Below, piece by piece: positions 37,620 to 46,615 of a stretch of DNA of 64,000 nucleotides. Where the stretch lies: assembly GCF_000166195.2 (NCBI RefSeq), contig NZ_CM001403.1:4358432-4422431 (forward strand). Reading direction: 5' to 3'. Each line of letters begins with the position of its first letter. Position 1 is the stretch's first letter. The DNA comes from Mucilaginibacter paludis DSM 18603 (lineage in GTDB: Bacteria > Bacteroidota > Bacteroidia > Sphingobacteriales > Sphingobacteriaceae). The notes beneath the pieces were generated by a model that was not told where the DNA came from, searched no databases, and was given only the letters and a program-made list of their open reading frames with translations. The position numbers were made by a program, and so were the translations under genes.

Positions 37620-38930
37620 ATGCTCCGTTCACATCAATCTCTTTTGCTTTTAATGGCATGTTTAATTATGTCTTGTGATAGTCGCAAAGTTTCCATGCCG
37701 GCAGATAGCGACATCATTCACGAAAACGAGGATAAACTTACACACCTTATTATTTATGATGTATTTACACCACCGGTGGCAAGCCGTATCTATGCTTACG
37801 CGTCGTTGGCTTCATACGAAGCCATCCGTTTTCAGAATCCGCAATACAAATCAATAATTGTTGATTTAAAAGGGTTTAATGCGCCACCTGTTCCCATAAA
37901 AGGAAAAGAATATAATTTTACGCTCTCGGCCATCAAGGCATTTTTTACGGTGGTCCGGAAAGTTACTTTTTCTGTTGATTCTTTAAATTCTTATGAAGAC
38001 GGTCTTTATAGCCGGTTTAAAAGCCAGCTTGATGATTCGACATACGCGCGCTCCGTTGCCTTTGGCGAAAAAATAGGCAAGGTTATTTTAAAGCGGGCCA
38101 GCACCGACAATTACCCGCAAACACGGGCTAAACCTAAGTTTTTAGGGAGTAGCGAGCCCGGTAAATGGCACCCTACGCCTCCAGATTATTTAGATGGCGT
38201 GGAATATTGCTGGGGAACAATGAAAACCCTGGTGCTTGATTCGTCCGCGCAATTTGCGCCACCACCGCCGCCACCATTTAGTAATGATAAAAAAAGCGAA
38301 TATTTTCAGCAAAATTTCCGGGTGTACGATCAAAGTAAACACCTTACTGCCGAGCAAAAAAACATAGCCCGGTATTGGGATGATAATCCGTTTGTGATGC
38401 AACATTCGGGGCACATGATGTTTGCAAATAAAAAAATAACGCCCGGCGGGCATTGGATTGGCATTACAGCCATTGCCTGTAAAAAAACACATGCCGATGC
38501 TGTTAAAACAGCCCAGGCTTACGCGCTTACTGCGGTTGCTATGTTTGATGCTTTTATAAGTTGCTGGCAAGAAAAATACCGGTCATCATATATCCGCCCC
38601 GTTACCGTAATTAACGATAAAATTGATGCTACCTGGCTGCCTATGTTGCAAACACCGCCATTTCCGGAGTATCCCAGCGGTCACAGTACTATTACACGGT
38701 CGGCAGCGGTAATGTTGACACATTTGTTCGGCGAAAATTTTGCTTTTCAGGATACCAGCGACCTGCACTACATAGGCATGCAGCGGCACTTTAACTCCTT
38801 TATACAGGCAGCCAACGAGGCATCCATAAGCCGTTTCTACGGCGGTATTCACTATATCAACAGTGTAAATGCAGGTGCCGATCAGGGTAAAAAGGTAACG
38901 GAATACATGATAAAAAAATTAAAACTGTAG
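37620..38930 (+). CDS. Vanadium-dependent haloperoxidase / PAP2-type phosphatase lipoprotein
   Basis: 436 residues with lipoprotein signal IMSC (Cys19). All three signature motifs of the vanadium haloperoxidase/acid phosphatase superfamily are present: KYRSSYIRP (Lys319, Arg326), YPSGHST (Ser353-His355) and SRFYGGIH (Arg405, His411). A Pro-rich stretch APPPPPPF (about 213-220) precedes the catalytic half. Members either oxidise halides with vanadate and H2O2 or remove phosphate; sequence alone does not decide. The start at 37620 was chosen because it gives a proper signal sequence; the longer frame to 37533 overlaps the preceding gene. Last gene of the SusCD-CRTAC1-CRTAC1 run. Confidence 0.9.
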   Translation: MLRSHQSLLLLMACLIMSCDSRKVSMPADSDIIHENEDKLTHLIIYDVFTPPVASRIYAYASLASYEAIRFQNPQYKSIIVDLKGFNAPPVPIKGKEYNFTLSAIKAFFTVVRKVTFSVDSLNSYEDGLYSRFKSQLDDSTYARSVAFGEKIGKVILKRASTDNYPQTRAKPKFLGSSEPGKWHPTPPDYLDGVEYCWGTMKTLVLDSSAQFAPPPPPPFSNDKKSEYFQQNFRVYDQSKHLTAEQKNIARYWDDNPFVMQHSGHMMFANKKITPGGHWIGITAIACKKTHADAVKTAQAYALTAVAMFDAFISCWQEKYRSSYIRPVTVINDKIDATWLPMLQTPPFPEYPSGHSTITRSAAVMLTHLFGENFAFQDTSDLHYIGMQRHFNSFIQAANEASISRFYGGIHYINSVNAGADQGKKVTEYMIKKLKL

Positions 38931-39122
38931 ATTTCAACCATACTTAGATACGGCCATCAAACAATAATAATTGGTTTTCAACTTGTTATTGAAATTTATA
39001 ATGTTAAATTTACATACCGTTATAAATTCAATAAACCTGGTTTTCCCCGCCATAAATTGAAAATACTTTAATTTTTTAATAATCACGTTACCGCCGTTGT
39101 ATAATTTATGTTGTTTTCAACA

Positions 39123-42100
39123 ATGAAAAAATATATCAAAACGCTTGTACCCGTACTAACTTTATTGTGTTCGGGCATCTGTAATTTGGTATTGGCGCAG
39201 GGCGATCAGTATCAGTTTTCTCGCCTTAATATTGATAATGGCCTGTCGAATAACCGGGTTACCTGCATTTACAAAGATGCAAGGGGCTTTATGTGGTTCG
39301 GTACCAAATCTGGCCTTAACAGGTATGATGGTTACAAGTTTAAAGTTTTTAAGCACAATTTAAATAATCAAACGTCCATCAACGACGATTATATCATTAG
39401 CATAACAACCGGACCTAACCAGAAGCTATGGGTGAAAACCCGCAACGGCTTTAATATTTACGATCCGTCAACCGATGGCTTTGATCATCATATTAAAGCG
39501 GCGTTGCAGCGTTACAACATCCCCGATTCGATGATTACGGCCCTCACAAAAGATCGTTTCGGGAATTTTTGGTTTTTACATGCCAACAAGGGTATATACG
39601 AATATATGCCGTCGGTAAATCAATCAATACATTTAACGCATTCATCCGCAGACACCTCGTCTGTACATGCGGGTAACGGCACGGACTTTGCCGCCGACGG
39701 AAATGGCAATATCTGGGTAGTTTACAGCGATGGCATACTGGAAAAATTAGACTATCGTACACATCGGGTAACCAGTCGCGTTTTTGGAATAAATAAAGCT
39801 TATCCCACCGAAACCATTGAGTATCATTTATCGGTCGACCAGCAAAATGATGTATGGGCTTATGCTCCGTTCCGTGGAAACGGCGTGTTTTTTGTTTGCG
39901 ATAAGGTAGCTTGCAAGCACCTTGGTAAAGCTACCGGTGGTATTAAAATCAGTTCAGATATCGTATTCAACGTCATTCAGGACGATAAGGGGCTGATATG
40001 GATAGCTACCGACCATGGCGGAATAAACCTGTTAGATAAAAAAACCTTCACAGTAAAACAGGCCATTACCAACAGGCCTGATGATAACCGGAGCCTGGGC
40101 CAGGATTGTATTGTATCGCTTTTTAAAGATAACGCCAATATCATTTGGCTGGGAACTTTTAAAAAAGGCGTAAGCTACTATCATCGCGATATTATCAAGT
40201 TCCCATTGTACAGGCATCAATCGTCTACAAGTAATAGTTTAAGCTACGATGATGTTAACCGGTTTGTTGAGGATAAAAAAGGAAACATCTGGATTGGCAG
40301 CAACGGCGGCGGATTAATTTATTTTGACAGAGCTGCAGGAACTTTTACTACCTACCTGCATAATGATGCCAACCCCAATAGTTTATGTAATAACGTGATA
40401 GCAAGCCTTTACCTTGATCATGAACAAAAGCTTTGGATAGGTACCTATTTTGGTGGTTTGGATTGTTTTGACGGAAAGAACTTTACACACTATAAACATA
40501 TCCAATCTGACGATAACAGTTTGTCGGACAATAGTGTTTGGGAGATTCTGGAAGACTCCAAAAAACGGCTGTGGATTGGTACTTTATCCGGCGGTTTAAA
40601 CCTGTTTAACCGCGAACACCGTAATTTTTCCCATTACCTGCCAGGCAGGCCTAATTCAGTACCGCACCAGTATGTCTCGGGCCTTGTTGAGGATAATAAA
40701 GGTAATATATGGGTTGCCACTTACGGAGGCCTGGCTGTGTTGATTGACAAAACAAACAAGTTTGTATATTACAAACACAACGAGGCCGACAAGGAAAGCC
40801 TGAGTAATGATAACGTATCAAACCTGATGATAGATAGCCGTAACCTGATCTGGGTGGCTACTAACGAAGGGTTAAGCATGTTTGATCCGAAAATTGGTAA
40901 GTTTAAAAATTTTCAGCAAGCCGAAGGGCTACCAGACAATGCCGTGCTGACCATTGTTGAGGATAAGGCTCATAATTTGTGGATGAGTACCCTCAACGGG
41001 CTTTCAAACCTGATTATTACGCCTAAAAATAAAGGTGGCTATAATTTTGAGTTTAAAAATTACGACCAAACCGATGGGCTCCAGGGAAAGGAATTTAATG
41101 AAGATGCTGCTTTAAGCACCCGTAGTGGCGAATTGATTTTCGGCGGCGCCAATGGATTCAATCTGTTTAAACCCGATAATGTAAAATCAACAAGAGAAAA
41201 ACCTGTATTGGTGCTTACTGATTTACAATTATTCAATAAGAGTATCAGTTCGGGCGAAAAGATTGAAGGCCATGTTATTCTTAACCATTCGATAACCGAA
41301 ACCCACGAGTTGACGCTCCGCCACAACGAAAATGTATTTTCAATTGAGTTTGCCGCCGTTAATTTTTTTAATCCTGCTAAAATTAAACATGCCTATAAGT
41401 TGGCCGGGTTTGACAAGAACTGGAATATTGCCGACAACCGGGTACGAAAAGCAAGCTATACCAACCTTGACCCCGGTACTTATACATTTCAGCTCAGGGC
41501 GGCGGGCGAAGACGGCAGGTGGACCGAAAAACCGCTTACACTTAAAATAACGGTTTTACCACCAATATGGCGTACTGCATGGGCATGTTTGCTTTATATA
41601 TTAATGGGTATTGGCACCCTGCTTTTAATAAGGCAACGCGGTATCAGGAAGCTGAAGGCCGATTTTGTGATACAGCAGGAGCGGCAGGAAGTACAGCAAA
41701 TGCGTGAGCTTGATTTGATGAAGATTAAATTTTTTACCAACGTTAGCCACGAGTTCCGTACACCATTGTCGCTGATACTGGCGCCTGTAGATAAACTTTT
41801 GAAGCAAAGTACCGATGCGGAAATTAACAAGCACCTGCACATGATTAACCGCAACGGCAAGCGTTTGCTTAATTTGGTAAATCAGCTGCTTGATTTCAGA
41901 AAAATGGAGGTTAATGAGCTCAGGCTTCACAGTAAAAGGGCAGACATTGTTAAATTTATAGAAGATGCAGCTTATTCATTTTCTGATATCGCGGAAAGCA
42001 AAAAGGTAACACTTTGCTTTAATACACAGATAGAATCAATCATCACCAGTTTTGATGAGGATAAGTTTGAAAGGATATTATTTAATTTATTATCCAACGC

Positions 42101-43310
42101 CTTTAAGTTTACCAATGAGGGCGGAAAAATAGAGGTTAAACTATCGTTTGATGATTTTTTCGCGGTGGACAAAATGTTAAAAATTGAAGTGACAGACAAT
42201 GGGATTGGTATTCCGGCAGACAAGCTTGACAAGATATTTGATCGCTTTTTTCAAAACGATACGCCCGGCTCTATGGTTAACCAGGGCAGCGGTATTGGCC
42301 TCGCTATAACCAAAGAGTTTGTAAACCTTCATCATGGGACCATTAGTGTTAAAAGTGTGGTAAATAAAGGAAGCACTTTTGTTGTTTTGTTACCTGTTAA
42401 CCCGGCCCATGTTTTACAGGATACAGATAAAAATATTTTTATTAATCGTGATGCCGGCGCTTTGATTGACGAAACTGCCGTTACCAATAATGAACAAACC
42501 GAAAAAAAGCAGCAGAGCGATATTAAAAAGCCCTTGGTTTTACTGATAGAGGATAATGAGGATTTTAGATTTTATTTGAAAGATAATTTAAAGGAACATT
42601 ACCGGGTAACAGAAGCTGTGGACGGCATAGATGGGTGGCAAAAGGTATTGGCAACACATCCATCATTAATAGTTAGCGATATCAGCATGCCCGGTATGAA
42701 CGGCATTGATTTGTGCCATAAAATAAAGAACGACAGCCGTACCAAGCACATTCCGGTGATACTGCTGACAGCCATAACCGGCCAAAAAGAACAGCTGAAG
42801 GGACTGGAAACCGGTGCGAGCGATTATTTAACCAAGCCCTTTAATTTTGAGATCCTGTTATCAAAAATCAAGAATCAGCTTAGCCAGCAGTCTACTTTAA
42901 AAAAAACCTATCAAAAACAAATTGACCTGGATACTGCGGTTAGTTCTGTTGATATCAATCACGATAAGTTTATGGTTGATATTGTGAAGTTTATTGATAA
43001 AAATATTGATAACCCCGATTACTCTGTTGAAGAGTTAAGTTCGGATATGGCTATGAGCAGGGTAACGCTTTACCGGAAAACATTGCTGATGACAGAGCGT
43101 ACCCCGGTTGAGTTTATTAAGTTATGCAGGCTTAAAAAGGCGGCGCAATTGCTCGCAAACAGCAATCTCAATATCGCTGAAATTGCTTATAAGGTGGGTT
43201 TCAATAACCCTAAGTATTTCGCCAAATCTTTTAAACAAGAGTTTAGCACCCTTCCAACCGACTACCGTTCCCTCCAAAAACAAAAAGACGCTCAACTGGC
43301 AGAGAAATAA
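39123..43310 (+). CDS. Hybrid two-component system sensor/regulator (HTCS)
   Basis: About 1395 residues in one chain: signal peptide (to about residue 26), 12-14 Reg_prop/two-component beta-propeller repeats in the periplasm (GLIWIATDHGGINL, KLWIGTYFGGLDCF, RLWIGTLSGGLNLF), a Y_Y_Y domain (about 725-795), one membrane helix (about 818-838), HisKA (NVSHEFRTPLS, His876), HATPase (DNGIGIP about 1025; GSGIGLAITK), a receiver domain (IEDNED; phospho-Asp about 1186 in VSDISMPGM) and a C-terminal AraC-type HTH (about 1290-1390). Such proteins sense sugar oligomers and switch on nearby uptake genes. It lies between the haloperoxidase operon and a GH3 enzyme. An ATG at 39108 is an alternative start. 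Confidence 0.95.
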   Translation: MKKYIKTLVPVLTLLCSGICNLVLAQGDQYQFSRLNIDNGLSNNRVTCIYKDARGFMWFGTKSGLNRYDGYKFKVFKHNLNNQTSINDDYIISITTGPNQKLWVKTRNGFNIYDPSTDGFDHHIKAALQRYNIPDSMITALTKDRFGNFWFLHANKGIYEYMPSVNQSIHLTHSSADTSSVHAGNGTDFAADGNGNIWVVYSDGILEKLDYRTHRVTSRVFGINKAYPTETIEYHLSVDQQNDVWAYAPFRGNGVFFVCDKVACKHLGKATGGIKISSDIVFNVIQDDKGLIWIATDHGGINLLDKKTFTVKQAITNRPDDNRSLGQDCIVSLFKDNANIIWLGTFKKGVSYYHRDIIKFPLYRHQSSTSNSLSYDDVNRFVEDKKGNIWIGSNGGGLIYFDRAAGTFTTYLHNDANPNSLCNNVIASLYLDHEQKLWIGTYFGGLDCFDGKNFTHYKHIQSDDNSLSDNSVWEILEDSKKRLWIGTLSGGLNLFNREHRNFSHYLPGRPNSVPHQYVSGLVEDNKGNIWVATYGGLAVLIDKTNKFVYYKHNEADKESLSNDNVSNLMIDSRNLIWVATNEGLSMFDPKIGKFKNFQQAEGLPDNAVLTIVEDKAHNLWMSTLNGLSNLIITPKNKGGYNFEFKNYDQTDGLQGKEFNEDAALSTRSGELIFGGANGFNLFKPDNVKSTREKPVLVLTDLQLFNKSISSGEKIEGHVILNHSITETHELTLRHNENVFSIEFAAVNFFNPAKIKHAYKLAGFDKNWNIADNRVRKASYTNLDPGTYTFQLRAAGEDGRWTEKPLTLKITVLPPIWRTAWACLLYILMGIGTLLLIRQRGIRKLKADFVIQQERQEVQQMRELDLMKIKFFTNVSHEFRTPLSLILAPVDKLLKQSTDAEINKHLHMINRNGKRLLNLVNQLLDFRKMEVNELRLHSKRADIVKFIEDAAYSFSDIAESKKVTLCFNTQIESIITSFDEDKFERILFNLLSNAFKFTNEGGKIEVKLSFDDFFAVDKMLKIEVTDNGIGIPADKLDKIFDRFFQNDTPGSMVNQGSGIGLAITKEFVNLHHGTISVKSVVNKGSTFVVLLPVNPAHVLQDTDKNIFINRDAGALIDETAVTNNEQTEKKQQSDIKKPLVLLIEDNEDFRFYLKDNLKEHYRVTEAVDGIDGWQKVLATHPSLIVSDISMPGMNGIDLCHKIKNDSRTKHIPVILLTAITGQKEQLKGLETGASDYLTKPFNFEILLSKIKNQLSQQSTLKKTYQKQIDLDTAVSSVDINHDKFMVDIVKFIDKNIDNPDYSVEELSSDMAMSRVTLYRKTLLMTERTPVEFIKLCRLKKAAQLLANSNLNIAEIAYKVGFNNPKYFAKSFKQEFSTLPTDYRSLQKQKDAQLAEK

Positions 43311-43421
43311 CATACCATTTTTAAAATAGCGTATTCGGACTGTTTTTGATCAATTGGAAACATTTTTAACACTAATCAGTAACATTTGCATCACCGTGGC
43401 CAATGCTAACTGAAACTATAT

Positions 43422-43448
43422 TAGGAGAAATTTAAAAAGCCTCTCCTA
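43422..43448 (+). promoter_or_regulatory. Small inverted repeat in GH3 5' leader
   Basis: TAGGAGA (43422-43428) and TCTCCTA (43442-43448) form a 7-bp dyad 17 bp before the GH3 start codon. It could be an operator half-site pair or a leader hairpin; short enough to be chance. Confidence 0.3.
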
Positions 43449-43465
43449 TATAACGAGTTATAAAA

Positions 43466-45640
43466 ATGATCAAAGGAAAATCTGTTAATTACGTGATGAT
43501 CTGCCTGGCCTTGCTATGCGCATCAAACCAAACAAGTGCCCAAAATAAAAACGAAGCAGCAATTGATCAGAAGATCGGCCTGATAGTAAAAAAAATGACC
43601 CTGGCCGAAAAGATAGCGATGCTGCATGGCAATGCTTTGTTTTCATCGGCTGGCGTTAAGCGCTTAAACATACCCGAATTAACCTGCGACGACGGGCCGC
43701 TCGGCGTACGCGAAGAAGTGTTGCGTTTTGATTGGAAGTCGGCCAACTGGACTACCGACTCCGCGACCTTTATGCCTAATGGATCTGCCATAGCCGCCAC
43801 CTGGAATCCGGCTATGGCCAAATTATATGGCATCGTGATAGGAGAAGAAGCAAATGCCCGGAAAAAAATAGTGATGCTTGCGCCAGCCTTTAACATCTGC
43901 CGTGTGCCGCTTAATGGCCGCACCTATGAATATTACTCCGAAGACCCGCTGCTAAATGCTCAACTGGCTGTGCAGGCGGTAAAAGGTATACAAAGCCAAC
44001 ATGTTGCCGCCTGCGTAAAGCACTTTGCGGTAAACAGCCAGGAGGCTAACCGCAACACCGTAAATTCTGTAGTTGACGAACGGGCCTTACACGAAATCTA
44101 TCTCCCGGCCTTTAAGGCTTCCATACAGCAGGGCAACGCTTATACCATCATGTCGGCTTATAATAAGGTAAACGGCAAATGGTGTTCTGAAAACGATTAC
44201 CTGCTAAATAAAACATTGAAAAAGGAGTGGGGTTTTAAAGGCGCCGTTATTTCTGATTGGGGAGGCGTACACTCAACCATTGACGCGGCAAAAGCCGGCC
44301 TTGATATTGAAATGGGGAGCTCCGGACCATACAATCAATGGTACTTTGCTGCGCCTTTATTGGCTGCCGTAAAAAATAAACAGGTGGATGAGAAATTGAT
44401 TGATGATAAAGTTAAGCGGATATTATGGGTGATGTATCATACTTCCATGAGCACCCAACATCCAGACGGAAAAATAGGTACGGCAGCGCATGCCCGGGCG
44501 GCGTATAATATCGCCTCGGAATCCATCGTACTTTTAAAAAATGAAGCCAATATGCTTCCGCTAAAAACAGCTAATATTAAAAGCATAGCCGTTATTGGCG
44601 ACAATGCTACACGCAAATTTGCACAAGGCGGCTTTGGCGCCGGGGTAAAGGCGAAGTACGAGATTACGGCGCTTGCCGGATTAAGGAGTAAGCTGAATGC
44701 TAACATCGATATCAAATATGCGCAAGGCTACCAGGCCAATTACCTGGCCGCTAATACGCCCGAACAGAATGCCCAATCGGACAAGCCCGATACCGCGTTG
44801 ATTAGCCAGGCGGTTGCCGTGGCCAAAAGTGCAGATGTCGCTATTCTTTTCATAGGCTCAAACCGCGAGTACGAAAGTGAAGGCGGCGACCGTAAAAACC
44901 TTGATTTGCCTTTTGGCGAACAGCAATTGGTTGATGCCGTTACGGCTGCAAATGCCAAGACCATTATCGTGGTGATAGGAGGGGCTCCTTACGACCTGAA
45001 CAAGATCAAAAAGAACAACCAAACCATCCTATGGTCGTGGTTTAATGGATCTGAGGGTGGTAATGCGCTGGTCGATGTGCTTACCGGGAAAGTAAACCCA
45101 TCAGGTAAATTGCCTTTTACTTTTCCTGCTTCGCTTAATGATTCACCTGCTTTTGCCCTGAATACTTATCCCGGCGACGACTTAACCGCTAACTACAAGG
45201 AAAGTATATTGGTTGGTTACCGCTGGTTTGATACCAGGAAAATTGAACCCTTGTACTGCTTTGGCTACGGATTATCTTATACTGATTTTAATTATGCCGG
45301 TTTAAAAACAGACAAAAAAAAGTATAACCTGAACGATAAAATTATAGTTTCTCTTGATTTAAAAAATAGCGGGCTCTTAGCCGGGAAAGAAACTGTGCAG
45401 TTATATGTCAATAAGCCAAATGCTAAAGTGATGATGCCCGAAAAACAGCTTAAGGCTTTTACCAAAGTAAACGTTGAAAGCGGAAAAATCAGTAAGGTAG
45501 CAATGGCTTTGAAAGTAAAAGATTTAGCCTATTACAACATAGAAAAAAAGGAATGGGTAGTTGAACCCGGTGAATATAAGCTAATGGTTGGGTCATCATC
45601 TCGCGATATAAGACAAACAGTGACTGTTAATGTTAATTAG
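43466..45640 (+). CDS. GH3-family beta-glucosidase-like glycoside hydrolase
   Basis: 724 residues with signal peptide (cut after about TSAQ, residue 25), so periplasmic or exported. GH3 N-domain (about 40-330) with the nucleophile Asp264 in VISDWGGVHST and the upstream KHFAVNSQEANR block (KHF...NR, substrate binding). GH3 C-domain with YESEGGDRKNLDLP (about 469-482), which probably supplies the acid/base Glu, and a C-terminal fibronectin-III-like domain (about 630-710). It releases terminal beta-linked sugars, probably glucose; the exact bond is open. It follows the hybrid regulator by 155 bp and is likely under its control (inference). Confidence 0.94.
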   Translation: MIKGKSVNYVMICLALLCASNQTSAQNKNEAAIDQKIGLIVKKMTLAEKIAMLHGNALFSSAGVKRLNIPELTCDDGPLGVREEVLRFDWKSANWTTDSATFMPNGSAIAATWNPAMAKLYGIVIGEEANARKKIVMLAPAFNICRVPLNGRTYEYYSEDPLLNAQLAVQAVKGIQSQHVAACVKHFAVNSQEANRNTVNSVVDERALHEIYLPAFKASIQQGNAYTIMSAYNKVNGKWCSENDYLLNKTLKKEWGFKGAVISDWGGVHSTIDAAKAGLDIEMGSSGPYNQWYFAAPLLAAVKNKQVDEKLIDDKVKRILWVMYHTSMSTQHPDGKIGTAAHARAAYNIASESIVLLKNEANMLPLKTANIKSIAVIGDNATRKFAQGGFGAGVKAKYEITALAGLRSKLNANIDIKYAQGYQANYLAANTPEQNAQSDKPDTALISQAVAVAKSADVAILFIGSNREYESEGGDRKNLDLPFGEQQLVDAVTAANAKTIIVVIGGAPYDLNKIKKNNQTILWSWFNGSEGGNALVDVLTGKVNPSGKLPFTFPASLNDSPAFALNTYPGDDLTANYKESILVGYRWFDTRKIEPLYCFGYGLSYTDFNYAGLKTDKKKYNLNDKIIVSLDLKNSGLLAGKETVQLYVNKPNAKVMMPEKQLKAFTKVNVESGKISKVAMALKVKDLAYYNIEKKEWVVEPGEYKLMVGSSSRDIRQTVTVNVN

Positions 45641-45708
45641 CAGGTTATCCATTTTTTGTGCCAAACCAAGCAGCATGTAACTATTTTTCTCGGTATATCT
45701 AAAACAAA

Positions 45709-45735
45709 AAAGGGAGCCTTTAAAAAGCTCCCTTT
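45709..45735 (-). terminator. Terminator for the EEP-fold gene
   Basis: A 9-bp stem (AAAGGGAGC 45709-45717 with 45727-45735) is followed on the minus strand by a T-run, 20 bp after the EEP stop codon. It also lies about 70 bp after the GH3 stop and could serve both. Confidence 0.75.
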
Positions 45736-45755
45736 GCATTTAATAATTAAATACT

Positions 45756-46595
45756 TTACAAATTTACTTCAGCCAGTACCGGGAAATGATCCGAAGGATA
45801 TTTGCCATGATAGCTATCGGTTAAAATGCCCCATCTTTTCACATCTGCTTTACCTGTTGTAAAAATATGGTCGATGATACCGTTGCCGTTAAGCTCTTTC
45901 CCAAACCCATTAAAAGAAGCATTAAACGTGTATGGCTGCTTAGCCTGTGCAAAGGTGTCAACCAAATAATTGGAGGAGGCTAAGAGCTGGTACCAGCTGC
46001 TCTCGTGGTCGCCGTTCAGGTCGCCGGTAAATATCGCTTTTTCGTTTCCGGCAATTTGCTTTATCATTTTCAAAACCAGTTTGGCGCTTTCCTGGCGGGC
46101 AATTTTTCCCTGGTGATCAAAATGCGCGTTAAAAAAGTAGAATTTCTTTTTACTCACTTTATCCAGCAGGCATACCCACGAGCAGATCCGGTTGCAGCAG
46201 GTGGCATCCCAGCCTAAACCGGGCTTATCCGGAGTTTCCGACAGCCAAAAATCTCCCTTTTTTAAAAGCTTGAAACGATATTTTTTGAAGAAGATGGCCG
46301 AGTGCTCCCCGCCGTCCTTGCCATCATCCCGTCCTAAACCATACCGCTGGTATTCGGGCAAAGCATTGCTGATATCATTCAACTGATTTTTTAACCCCTC
46401 CTGGGTGCCGAAAATATCAAATTGGTGAAAGCGGATCAATGCCGTAGCAACCGGTGCACGGTTAACCCATAAATTACCGGTATCCGAAGGGTTATCGAAT
46501 CTTAAATTAAAAGTGCCCACAATTAAATGCTGAGCCATGCCTTGCAGAGCCATTAAAACAAATAATGCGGTAAATAAATGCAGTTTGATTTTCAT
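45756..46595 (-). CDS. Secreted endonuclease/exonuclease/phosphatase-fold hydrolase
   Basis: 279 residues with signal peptide (ending GMAQ, residue 22). The EEP fold residues are present: Asn30 in GTFNLRF, Glu66 in GTQEG, His158 in NAHFDHQG, Asp192/Asn194 in TGDLNGD, the IDHIF block and Asp269-His270 in SDHFPV. Family members cut phosphodiester bonds in nucleic acids, lipids or inositol phosphates; the exported form could act on extracellular DNA or phosphoesters. It follows the SusD gene by 20 bp on the same strand, so it belongs to the SusCD operon. Confidence 0.92.
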   Translation of the reverse strand: MKIKLHLFTALFVLMALQGMAQHLIVGTFNLRFDNPSDTGNLWVNRAPVATALIRFHQFDIFGTQEGLKNQLNDISNALPEYQRYGLGRDDGKDGGEHSAIFFKKYRFKLLKKGDFWLSETPDKPGLGWDATCCNRICSWVCLLDKVSKKKFYFFNAHFDHQGKIARQESAKLVLKMIKQIAGNEKAIFTGDLNGDHESSWYQLLASSNYLVDTFAQAKQPYTFNASFNGFGKELNGNGIIDHIFTTGKADVKRWGILTDSYHGKYPSDHFPVLAEVNL

Positions 46596-46615
46596 AATAT
46601 ATGTAATTGTAATTG

